DNA from: Edaphochlamys debaryana
Taxonomy: Eukaryota; Chlorophyta; Chlorophyceae; Chlamydomonadales
DNA length: 64,000 nt
Reading direction: 5' to 3'
Assembly: GCA_016858145.1 (NCBI GenBank)
Contig: JAEHOE010000051.1
Span: 1 to 64,000 of the forward strand
Shown here: in pieces, positions 22,742 to 31,881 of the stretch
How positions within the stretch are numbered: position 1 is the first letter of the stretch
How the letters are laid out: each line of letters starts with the position of its first letter
Program-made: the position numbers and the translations under genes
Notes under the pieces: generated by a model
The model's database searches: none
What the model saw: only the letters and a program-made list of their open reading frames with translations
What the model was told of the DNA's origin: nothing

Positions 22742-25700
22742 TCACACGGAATCAGAGTCAGAGTCAGAAACCTCGAGCGACACCCGGCACACCACCCGCC
22801 CCAAGGCATCAGAGCCCAGAAAGGGATGATCTGCGGGCACAGCGCCCCAGCCCCGCGGGCGAACACCCAGCAAGGCAAAGGACCAGAGGCGCGAAACAAA
22901 ATGAGCTACAACCCGCGCACCAATGCGCCGCACAGTTCGGGCCCGCACCCGCCTGCCAGGCCCAGACCGCACCCCATACAACCATTGGCGCCCTCTCTCC
23001 ATTGCCGCAACCGCGGCCAAACAAACAACATCCCACACAGGCTGTTGAATCGCATTCGTAGGGGGTTGAACCAACCACAAATTCGCAACCGACAACTCGA
23101 CACCCCCCAGTTCGGTCATGTAGTCACGAAGCGTCTGGGCGACCGGGCAAGACCAAAAGTGATGCATCCGGGGGCCCTGATCCATAGCATGTCCGCAAGG
23201 GCAACGCGGCATGCCTCCACAACCACCACCCGACCCAGCAGGCGCAGCGCCGCCCTCTTGCACAGAACCCAAGGCCCCCGACCCTCCCGAGCCCGCCCTG
23301 CCCGCCGCAGCCCGCCGCCGCCGCTCGTGCATAGCAAAGTACGAGAACCCGTTGAGGGCCAGCCGCCAAAACGGCTCTTTGTTCTCGTTCTCCCACCGCA
23401 GCTGCCAGAGCCGGGTGAACGTGCTCCGCAGCGTGGCCAGGGCAGCAGCAGGGGCTGGGGCGCCGCCGAGGCCCAGCGCCTGAGCCACAAAGGCGCCGTG
23501 CTTGGCGGCCAGAACGTCAAGGGCGGGCCCGAGCTGCAGTTGCGTGGCTGCCCGCACGGTCAGAGAGGCCGCGGGGACGACGGCAGCACCACAGCGCCAC
23601 CCCACAGCGCCCAGCAGCTCCCGCCAGACCGCCACGGCGGAGGGTGCTGCGGCAGGTCCGCCAGCCGCCGCAGCGCGCGCCGCCTCGACCCAGCCCGCAG
23701 GGAGGCGCGCCAGGAGCGCCGCAAAGCGCTCCAGGGCCGTCACGCCGTCCTGCAACGCCGCCGCCAGGGTCGAGCGGTCAAAGCCGCCATCATTGGCCGA
23801 GCCGAGGCGCAGCACACCCCGCAAGACTCGCCGCTTGTACAGAAGCGTCCAGCGCCGCCGGAGGCGGGGCGGGGGCTCTAGCCCCGGTGGCAGTGCAGCC
23901 CGCTGGGTGCGGATGACGCCAAGGGCCTCCCAGCATCTGACGGCAACCCCCACAGTCACCAGGCCGGGGATGGCAGAGAGATCGGGGAAGTCGGCCTCAA
24001 GGCCCGCGCCGCCGCCGGCTAGGGCCGGCAGAACGGGGTTCCACCACAGGGGCGCCGCCACGCACCAGGGGCCGGGGGCCAGAGCCTCAGGGCGCACAAC
24101 CTCCACGGGCGGCAGGCAGGTGAAGGCCAGCACGAGCCGGGAGAGCGCAGGGCAGTCCGCGGGAAGAGCCAAGCTGTAGGCCTCGGCGCCGGAGCGGGTG
24201 AGGAGGCCCAAGGGGTGGGCGCTGGGGCAGGCCCGCCGCAGCAGCGCGAGCGCCACCATAGTCCAGGGCGGTGCGAACGGCAGGAGCCCACAAGCGCCCC
24301 TCAGCAGCCGAGCGGCCAGCACCGCATGCCGCCCACGCACGTGCTCCACCAATGGCAGGAGCCCGAAGCCGCCCAAGCTCGGGTGGAGGGCGAGGCACGT
24401 ACCGCTGACCCCAGCCCCACAGCGCGGGGCCTCGGCAGGGGCACCAGGCGGAACGGCCCGGTCGACAACGGCCGACACTGCTTTGAGGAAGGCCTCTAGC
24501 TCGTCTTCAGGCGGCAAGTTAGAGAACTCAAGGTGGTAGAGGACTCGGCTCACCGCATAGCCACTGGCAGCCGCCGCTCGGCCAAAAGCGGAGAGAGGCA
24601 GGGACTCGATCCGGGGCAGGACCTCAAGGGCGGCCGCCAGGGAGGCAGGAGGCAGATCGTTGGTGTTCGAGAAGCGGACGCCCAGGGTCTTGGGGTGGCG
24701 GACGACACGCATGTCGAGGATCCGGACGGGCCCCGGCTGTGGTAGTACCGAGGCCGAAGGCCCAGCCCGCAGCGCCGCCACATACGCCATAGCAGCCCAC
24801 GCCGTTTCCGCCCAGACAACACACGTGCCGGGCGTCTGCGGCCCCATTGCCAACATTTCGCATTTCTGGACGTTGAGACGCTGCCCCGAAGCCTCGTAGA
24901 ACCGTTCCATGGCTGACCGGAAGGAGGTCAGGGAGGTGGTGGCAACGAAGGCGGTGCAGTCGTCAGCGTACTGAGAGGCGGTCTGGCGGAGCGCCGGGGG
25001 CCCCAGGCCGAACCCTTGGCTCCGCAGCCACGAAAGCAGCACCTGCGCCACCGCCAGGTAGAGCAGCGGCGCCAGCGGGCAGCCCTGATGCACCCCGGCA
25101 GTGAGGGGCACCCAGGAGGAGAGATGGCCGTTGACGATGGCGCCTGTGTGCAGCCGCCGTACCCACGCCAGGAAGCCCGCGCCCACCCCAAGCTCCTCGA
25201 GACAGGCGAACAGGAAGTCGCGGTCCACGGTGTCGTACGCCTTGTAGAAGTCCAGGAACAACGCCCAACCGTCAGCCCCAAAGGCCCGGAGCAGGGCGGG
25301 CAGCAGCTGGAGGAGGAGGACGTTGTCGGCGATGCGGCGGAGGCGGAGGAAGGCGGTCTGCTCGGGGGCGATGACGTCACCAAACACAGGGAGGAGCCGC
25401 TGCACCAGGACGCGGGCAAGGGTGCGGTAATCCGTGTCAAGCAGCGTGATGGGCCGGTAGTTGGAGGGCTCGGTGGGGTCGCCGGCCTTGAAGAAGGAGG
25501 AGATGACGCCGTCGAGGAAGCCAGCAGGGACGGAGCCAGAGGGAAGGATGGCGGAGAACACGCTGGCAAGCAGGGGTGCAAAAAAGGCGGGAAACTCTTG
25601 GTACAGCTCAACCGGCAGGCCGTCAGGGCCGGGAGCGCGGCCAGCAGGCGAGGCGGCCAGCGCAGCCGCCACCTCAGAAACCGTGACCACGCTGCTGCCC

Positions 25701-25760
25701 AGGGCGGCGAGGCCAGCGGGCGCGCAGCGCTGCAAGGACGGCCGCCCGGGGCCCAGCAGC
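22742..25760 (-). CDS. LINE ORF2 part 2: reverse transcriptase and zinc knuckle
   Basis: A non-LTR RT with its main motifs: GRAPGPDGLPVELYQ, NYRPITLLDTDYR, the motif A run LFLDFYKAYDTVD, GVHQGCPLAPLLY and the catalytic SQYADD (YADD at 24959-24970). It is followed by the thumb region, then a C-terminal Cys/His cluster CPCGHAMDQGPRMHHFWSC, and ends SLEVSDSDSDSV. The fold looks complete and the catalytic aspartates are present. The frame is open upstream to 26320, but there it is only the shadow of the endonuclease frame; real RT reading starts near 25720-25760. L1-clade placement is inferred from the AP endonuclease plus zinc knuckle without RNase H. Confidence 0.9.
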
Positions 25761-27164
25761 AGCAGGCCGCGGAGAGTAGACGCCGCTCCAGTAGTCAGCG
25801 ACCACCTGGGCCATGCGGCGGGGGTCGCTGGTGATGCCACCACCCGGGCAGCGGAGCGCTGCAATACGGCGGCAAGTGCCACGCGGCCGCACAAGCCGAG
25901 TGAGGGCAGGTGAGGGCCGCTCGCCGGATTGGAGCCACGCCAGGCGCATCCGCCGGGCCAGGCCCTGCGACGCATGCCTAGCGGCGGCAGCGGCCTGGGA
26001 GCGCGCCGCCACTGCTTGGGATGCTGCGGCCGCGGCGGCGGCGGGCGTCGCTGCCTGCTCCACAGCTGCGAAGGCCGCTTCCGCAGCGTCTGCAGCAGCA
26101 GCCTCGACCGCGGCGGAGAAGACATGCCGCCGCCGCGCAGCAGCACTGAGCCGAGAGCACAGGCGGGACATGTCGGCTTTGAAGCGGGGCCACCACCGCA
26201 GCAGCTGGACGGGATCCGCCGGGGCGGTGGGCGTACGGAGGGCGAGCCAGTCGTGCAGCTCGGTGCGCAGATCCGGAAAGTCCAGGAAGTGGAGGCGGGC
26301 GCGGGGGAGGCCAGGCCCAAGCGGTGAGGCAGCGGGGGAGGGAGCGAGGGCCGCCACCACCATGCGGTGGTCCGCAGGGCCGCCGGGCCGCACCGAGCAG
26401 GAGGTGACCAGGGGCGCCAGGTCCTCAGTCACCAGGACACGGTCAATGCGCGAGGAGCCAGAGCCACTGACGTACGTGTACGAGCGGCGGCCGGGGTGGA
26501 GGCGGCGGAAGGTGTCATGCAACCCTGGACACGAGGCCCTGAAGGCAGCAGCGACAGGCCGGTCAGCAACCCGAGCGCTGGTGGCATCCAGGGCGGGATC
26601 CATGACAAAGTTGAAGTCGGCAGCCCAAACCTGCGAGCCAGAGCAGGAGGCTGCGGGCCCGAGGCGGTCCCGGACGAACCGCTGTTGGGCCGGTGGATGG
26701 GAGGACGGCAGGTAGGCGCACATGAGCGTTAAGCTGTGGCCACCCCAACAAACAGGCAGGCGGAGCAGCCGCCCGTCGGCTGCCGCTTCCGGAGCAGGCT
26801 TCCCCCCCGGGAAGGCCAACTGCCCGCTGCTGATCAGGTCGGACCGCACCAAAATGGCAACGCCCCCGCAGGCGCGCCCAGAGGTGGGGGAGACGGCGGC
26901 CGGAGCCCAGTAGGACTCCCACCCGCTGAGGCGGGCCGAGCACGACAGGTTATGCAGCGCCAGGCGTGCAGCAGCAACACCGCTCGCCGGCACACGCGTC
27001 TCCTGCACGCAGACCACCCCCAGGCCCTCACGGGCCCAAAGGCGGAGCAGGGCCGGCAGCTTGGTCGCGTCCGTGCCCACCCCCAGTTCGCGGATGTTCA
27101 GAGAGCCCACCCGCAGGGCCGGAGGCGGGAGCGGACAGCGGCGCCGGCAGCCCGGCAGCGGCAT
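25674..27164 (-). CDS. LINE ORF2 part 1: AP-type endonuclease
   Basis: Encodes an exonuclease/endonuclease/phosphatase fold that nicks target DNA to prime reverse transcription. Motifs in order: SLNIRELG near the start, VCVQETRV (catalytic Glu), WAADFNFVMDPALD, SSRIDRVLV and ADHRMVVAAL (Asp-His pair). After the domain comes an Ala-rich linker and the usual pre-RT phrase VADYWSGVYSP. It then runs out of frame near 25720, where the RT continues in another frame. No ATG needs to be assumed; the frame is open from 27164. One frameshift separates it from the RT, so this copy is probably inactive. Confidence 0.87.
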   Translation of the reverse strand: MPLPGCRRRCPLPPPALRVGSLNIRELGVGTDATKLPALLRLWAREGLGVVCVQETRVPASGVAAARLALHNLSCSARLSGWESYWAPAAVSPTSGRACGGVAILVRSDLISSGQLAFPGGKPAPEAAADGRLLRLPVCWGGHSLTLMCAYLPSSHPPAQQRFVRDRLGPAASCSGSQVWAADFNFVMDPALDATSARVADRPVAAAFRASCPGLHDTFRRLHPGRRSYTYVSGSGSSRIDRVLVTEDLAPLVTSCSVRPGGPADHRMVVAALAPSPAASPLGPGLPRARLHFLDFPDLRTELHDWLALRTPTAPADPVQLLRWWPRFKADMSRLCSRLSAAARRRHVFSAAVEAAAADAAEAAFAAVEQAATPAAAAAAASQAVAARSQAAAAARHASQGLARRMRLAWLQSGERPSPALTRLVRPRGTCRRIAALRCPGGGITSDPRRMAQVVADYWSGVYSPRPAAAGPRAAVLAALRARWPRRPGQQRGHGF

Positions 27165-27971
27165 TACGGGTCGGGAGGCGGGTCACCGCCGGCGTGGGTG
27201 TGGAGTGTGGTGGGAGCAGGCAGTGGAGTGGAGTGGACTCACCCAGCTGGCAGCCTAATCGCTGCTGGACTGCTCTGCTGAAAACGATTACTATGCTGGC
27301 AGGGACTGGCGGGCAGCAGGAGCCAGCTTGCAGGCATCCCGACCCGTGACCATAAGGGGGTTGGGGGTGGCCACCCACGTGCGGAAGGGGCCGCCCTCGG
27401 GGCCCCACCCACAGCCAACCGCCGCCCTCGTCCTCAGCGCCGGCGCCGTCGACAGCCATGCCGTCGGGAGGCGAATCGCCGGTGGAGCCGGCGGGAGAGC
27501 GGCTGCACACCCGCTTCGGCGGAGCCTCCTCGTCCAGGGTCTCGGGCAGGCGCAGGCGGCGGTCAGGCGTGGGGCTGACCGGCCGCTCGGCCTCCGGGCT
27601 GGCACCGGCGGTAGCCCCGGACGGAGCGGCGACGGGAGCAGGGGCGGCGGCGGCATGCGCCGCGGGGGCCTCCACCGCGGGAGCGGCGGCGGCGGGCGCC
27701 GCGGGGGCCACAGCCGCGGGGGCTGGGGCGGCAGGCGCCGTGGGGGTCTCCGCCGTGGGGGTGGCGGGAGCGGGCTCGGCAGGGGCAGCCTCCGCTGGGG
27801 CTGCGGCGACGGCGGCGGCAGGCGGCACCGCCGCAGCGCCCTCCGCGCAGGGAACCGCTGCGGCGGGGGCCACGGGGGCCGCGGGCGGGTGAGGAGCCGG
27901 GGGCGCAGCGGTGGCGGTGTCGCCGGCCGCGGCGGGGCCGCCAGCCGCGTTGGCGCCGCTCGCCACAGAGC
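27028..27971 (-). pseudogene. LINE ORF1 remnant (Ala/Pro-rich)
   Basis: A minus-strand frame upstream of the endonuclease ORF. It starts in a long Ala/Pro low-complexity stretch and continues to RLRLPETLDEEAPPKRVC, DGMAVDGAGAEDEGGGWLWV and GPRGRPLPHVGG. The frame is open upstream but is cut by the LTR at 27973, so the N-terminus is missing. It overlaps the start of the endonuclease frame at its 3' end. No RNA-binding motif is recognisable; the ORF1 role is inferred from position only. Confidence 0.5.
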
Positions 27972-27972
27972 C

Positions 27973-28889
27973 TGTAACGCTCAAGCGTGGGGCACCTGCG
28001 CGGGGTGTTGGCACACGTTGTCGCACGAGCGACGAGTTGTCGGAAGCATGGACGGGATGTCAAAGCCGGGCGAGGACCACTAGGGCCGCACGCTTCCCAT
28101 GTGTGTGACGTGGTATCGGCGGCCCGCCTTAAGCAAGCAAAAGGGCGCGCAAGGTTATCGGCGATGTTGGAAGAAGGGTCCAGGCTGAAGGTCCAGGTAT
28201 CAAGAAGGGGACCCGTGCTGATCGGGAGGGGGCCGAGGACGGTGCCAGACGCGCGTGTATGTACAACGACACGCGGACGCAAGTGCCGAAGCCGGAAGGC
28301 GCAGGCGCGGGCACACAGCCCGAATCCTATGAAGCCGCTCCACACTTCCCACAAGTGCGAGGGACGCGGTCCGCCTATACATAGCGCGCAATTGGACTTC
28401 GGAAACGGGAGTCGTCCACGAGCTCCCATTTATTAGCTCTCAGGATGCATAACCTACGCATAGGTCGCGGCCTGAGACTAGGAGGAACGGCTGGGCCCGG
28501 AAAGGTTGACGAGGCGACTTTGTCCGTCGGCAACAGCGCTTTGGGCTACCGGACCGAACACCGGTAGCAGCATGCCAGGAGCTTACGGAGAGGGCACTAG
28601 CGGCCCGTGAAGGTAGGGCTGGGGGCAGTCCGCGGCAGGATGGCGCCAGTTTCCAGGAGGCCATATCCGCGGGAACTGCTGCGCCACGTTAATGAGAGTG
28701 GAGTATTCCAGTCCAAGGGCGGGCATAACCCTGGGACTCGTGCCTAGCGGCCCGGCGGGACATGGTACATGGCACTCAAGGCCACAAGGCACAAGTGAAC
28801 GGAATGCCTGTTCCCACAATGGGTGATTGTACGCAGGCACCCGACGTGTGGCGGGATGGCCGGGAAGGCGTGTCGGGCCCGTGCAGGTC
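27973..28889 (+). repeat. 5' LTR, first part
   Basis: Begins TGTAACGCTCAAGC and is nearly identical to 50368-51284: only two substitutions were noticed in 917 bases (near 28281 and 28746). No reading frame in it has protein character. The LTR is then broken by an insertion and resumes at 31882. Confidence 0.85.
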
Positions 28890-29432
28890 ACCGTAGCTCC
28901 ACGTAACGTAGGCCCGGCAGGGTCGAAGTGAAGCGCGAGCGGAGGATTTGGGCCAACTTCCCCAGGGTGCCACTGCGTGGAGGAGACGGCGGGACGCGTT
29001 TGCAATCACCGAACCAGCGCGACCCCGCAGCGCACGCGCTGCCAGGGCCGCTAAACGAAACCGAAAGCACGCGCGGAGAAGCTGCCCGAACGCGGGGCGG
29101 CGACGCGGGGCGGCGAAATGGACGAGCCGCGGACCGCAGCGCAGGAGGCCCCAGCGACCTGCAGGAAATCGCATGTAATACGTGCAGGAAATCGCACGAC
29201 CAATGCTGAGCGCGAAAAGGCTGCGCCCGGAAACGTGAGAACTCGTGCACCCCGCGATCCGCAGTCCAAACGCGCAACGTCCGCGGGATGGCGCGCAAAC
29301 AGAGCCAACGGCACACAACGGGAACCAAGAGCGTACACGAATAGGAGCATTCGAGACGACGGAACCGTGGCCATCGATGACAGCAATGAAAGCGAGAAGT
29401 AACGGCAAACGCCACAGAGCGAGCATCCAGAC

Positions 29433-30272
29433 GTGGCAATGAGCGATAGGGAAAGCAGCAGCGGGGAGGAGGTAGCAGCGCGCTCAAGTGAGGGCGAAAG
29501 CAGCGCAAGCAACGGCGATGGGCACCCGACGGCGGCCGACGTGACGGAGCGACGAGCAGCTCATCGGCAGGCGTCGACCAGCAACAGCGAGGAAGCGGAC
29601 GGGGCCGCAGCGGGGGCCAGCAATGCGCTCGGCCGCGGTGGCGGGCGACGGGGCCGGTCGCGCGGACGCGGTCGCCAGCGCGACCGTGAGGCGAAGCGCC
29701 GGGCGGCGAGCGCGGCATGCCACAAACGGCGACGGGAGCTCGAAACGGCAGACCAGAGGGCAGCACGGCTGGCCGCCCAGCGGGAACAACAGGCAGCGGC
29801 ACGCGAGCGGCAGCGGGCCGCTGCGGCCGACACAGACGAAGATGAGGACCCCGGCCGTGCACGGCGGGAGCAGCGACGGCAGCGACTAGGGGCGGCGGCG
29901 GAGGATGCGGAGCTCGAACGTATGCAGCACAACGCAGTCCGCAACGAGCGGCGGCGACAGCAGCGAGCACCGGAAACGGAGGAGCAGCGGAACCAGCGGC
30001 GGGAGCGGCGGCAGCTGCAGCGAGCACCAGAAACAGAGGAGCAGCTGAACCAGCGGCGGGAGCGGCAGCGTGAGCAGCGAGCCGCGGAAACGGAGGAGCA
30101 GCGGGACCAGCGGCGGGAGCGACAGCGACGAACGGTGACGAACGTAAGTGGAATCGACAGAGCGCGATTGGAAGCTGCCCGAACAACGTTCGGCGACGCG
30201 GGTCGGCGGAAACGGACGGTCCACGGGCCGCGGACCGCAGCGCAGGAGGCCCCAGCGACTTGCAGAGCATAG
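29433..30272 (+). CDS. Arg/Glu-rich protein, resembling N-terminal repeats of Helitron/helicase-type transposon proteins
   Basis: 279 codons from ATG: acidic/serine start (MSDRESSSGEEVAARSSEGE), a Gly/Arg box (GRGGGRRGRSRGRGRQ), then a helical region with repeats of the form RAPETEEQRNQRRER, RAPETEEQLNQRRER and RAAETEEQRDQRRER at 14-18 residue spacing. ETxEQRxxRxxR repeats are common near the start of Helitron-associated and PIF1-like helicase proteins. That resemblance is from memory and not proof. No Rep or helicase domain follows, and the frame ends soon after the repeats. The first 100 residues recur in the truncated copies at 30669 and 31060, so those are duplicates, not separate genes. 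Confidence 0.45.
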   Translation: MAMSDRESSSGEEVAARSSEGESSASNGDGHPTAADVTERRAAHRQASTSNSEEADGAAAGASNALGRGGGRRGRSRGRGRQRDREAKRRAASAACHKRRRELETADQRAARLAAQREQQAAARERQRAAAADTDEDEDPGRARREQRRQRLGAAAEDAELERMQHNAVRNERRRQQRAPETEEQRNQRRERRQLQRAPETEEQLNQRRERQREQRAAETEEQRDQRRERQRRTVTNVSGIDRARLEAARTTFGDAGRRKRTVHGPRTAAQEAPATCRA

Positions 30273-30498
30273 ACCGTACAATGAAGAGCGTACGGACGTG
30301 AGAAACGTGCGCGCAACGGTCGGGAAGGCAATCGCGCAAGGTCAGCGTGCGTGGTCGCAAACGCGGCCCTGCGCAAACCCGGCCACAGGCATACAACGGG
30401 AACAAAGAGTGTACGCGAATAGGAGCATTCGAGACGTCGGAACCGTGGCCATCAATGCCAGCAATGAAAGCGAGAAGTAACGGCAAACGCCACAGAGC

Positions 30499-31359
30499 GA
30501 GCATCCAGACGTGGCAATGAGCGATAGGGAAAGTAGCAGCGGGGAGGAGGTGGCAGCGCACTCAAGTGAGGGCGAAAGCAGCGCAAGCGACGGCGATGGG
30601 CACCCGACGGCGGCCGAAGTGATGGAGCGACGAGCAGCTCATCGGCAGCGGTAGCGGAGCATCCAGACGTGGCAATGAGCGATAGGGAAAGCAGCAGCGG
30701 GGAGGAGGTAGCAGCGCGCTCAAGTGAGGGCGAAAGCAGCGCAAGCGACGGCGATGGGCACACGACGGCGGCCGACGTGACGGAGCGACGAGCAGCTCAT
30801 CGGCAGGCGTCGACCAGCAACAGCGAGGAAGCGGACGGGGCCGCGGCGGGGGCCAGCAATGCGCTCGGCCGCGGTGGCGGGCGACGGGGCCGGTCGCGCG
30901 GACGCGGTCGCCAGCACGACCGTGAGGTGAAGCGCCGGGCGGCGAGCGCGGCATGCCACAAACGACAAGCAGCGCAAGCGACGGCGATGGGCACCCGACG
31001 GCGGCCGACGTGACGGAGCGACGAGCAGCTCATCGGCAGCGGTAGCGGAGCATCCAGACGTGGCAATGAGCGATAGGGAAAGTAGCAGCGGGGAGGAGGT
31101 AGCAGCGCGCTCAAGTGAGGGCGAAAGCAGCGCAAGCGACGGCGATGGGCACCCGACGGCGGCCGACATGACGGAGCGACGAGCAGCTCATCGGCAGGCG
31201 TCGACCAGCAACAGCGAGGAAGCGGACGGGGCCGCGGCGGGGGCCAGCAATGCGCTCGGCCGCGGTGGCGGGCGACGGGGCCGGTCGCGCGGACGCGGTC
31301 GCCAGCGCGACCGTGAGGCGAAGCGCCGGGCGGCGAGCGCGGCATGCCACAAACGGCGC
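30499..31359 (+). repeat. Truncated tandem copies of the ORF start within the insertion
   Basis: Segments beginning GAGCATCCAGACGTGG near 30499 (short), 30657 and 31048 repeat the first part of the 29433 reading frame with a few substitutions. Each copy ends at a different place, and they are joined by a GCAGCGGTAGCG spacer. They encode only N-terminal fragments, consistent with slippage or abortive repair. Confidence 0.75.
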
Positions 31360-31362
31360 AAA

Positions 31363-31405
31363 CCCTCCTCCCTCCTCCCTCCTCCCTCCTCCCTCCTCCC
31401 TCCTC
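31363..31405 (+). repeat. CCTCCCT microsatellite
   Basis: About six copies of a 7-base pyrimidine unit, immediately after the last truncated ORF copy. Simple sequence inside the insertion. Confidence 0.85.
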
Positions 31406-31881
31406 TTGAGCCCTCACAGCCCTCCCGGCAGTGGGCATGACGGCGACTACGTGGGCAGGCGCATGCATCACAGCCCGTGTCGCCGACCTCCCTTCACCCT
31501 GGGCGCAAGCAACATCGCGACCCTCCTCCCCGCCCTCTATCTCGAGCAGCCTCTCCCTCTCTCGCAATCGCGTCCCTCGTCACGGCCCATACCAAACCTC
31601 CCGTCACCCTGGTCGCGAGCAACGCAGCAACCTCGCGCCCCTCCTCCCCTCCCGCGACCTCCCTGCCCTCCTGGCGGGCAGCCTCGCCATCAACCCTCCT
31701 CCTCTACCGCGACCTCCCAGCCTTTCCTGCACCTGGCCTGGTCTTCGCGCCAATGCACGCGCGCGCGAGTCCCCAACGACCGCCGCCCACCACTGGCTGC
31801 TGACCGCCCGCCCTCCCTCGCTAGCTGGCCTCCCGCGCTTAACGGAGCTACGGTCCCCCTCGGGCCTCCAGCCCATGCCCC

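Larger units (their letters stand above)
22485..27972 (-). mobile_element. L1-like non-LTR retrotransposon (LINE), 5' part interrupted by the gypsy LTR
   Basis: Minus-strand order: Ala/Pro-rich ORF1 tail (27971 downwards), AP-type endonuclease, reverse transcriptase, CCHC-like zinc knuckle, 3' UTR. The 3' end carries TGTAACGCACC (TGTAA being the usual green-algal polyadenylation signal) shortly before a simple tail of repeated TTCATCA/ATC at about 22485-22515. No RNase H domain is seen. Its 5' end is cut by the LTR beginning at 27973, so the rest of ORF1 is displaced or lost. The plus-strand neighbour is the terminal exon of gene A, into or beside which it inserted. Confidence 0.88.
28890..31881. 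mobile_element. 3-kb insertion inside the LTR, with short inverted ends and internal duplications
   Basis: Defined by comparison: the LTR copy at 50366-53205 has only two bases (CA, 51285-51286) at this place. ACCGTAGCTCC lies at the left edge (28890-28900). Its reverse complement lies 26 bases from the right edge (31845-31855). The interior holds four copies of a segment starting GAGCATCCAGACGTGGCAAT (near 29421, 30499, 30657, 31048) and a larger duplication offset by about 1.1 kb. It carries one distinctive reading frame (29433-30272). No transposase is seen, so it is a non-autonomous or decayed element whose class is not settled. Confidence 0.7.

Noticed and set aside
22826..25913. Plus-strand ORFs over the LINE
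   Set aside because: Shadows of the RT frame, which has clear conserved motifs on the minus strand.
27328..28083. Gly-rich plus-strand ORF at the LINE/LTR junction
   Set aside because: Low-complexity antisense of the Ala/Pro-rich LINE ORF1, and it crosses the element boundary.
28888..30561. 557-codon minus-strand ORF over the LTR insertion
   Set aside because: Antisense shadow of the Arg/Glu-rich plus-strand frame; Pro/Arg-rich with no domain.
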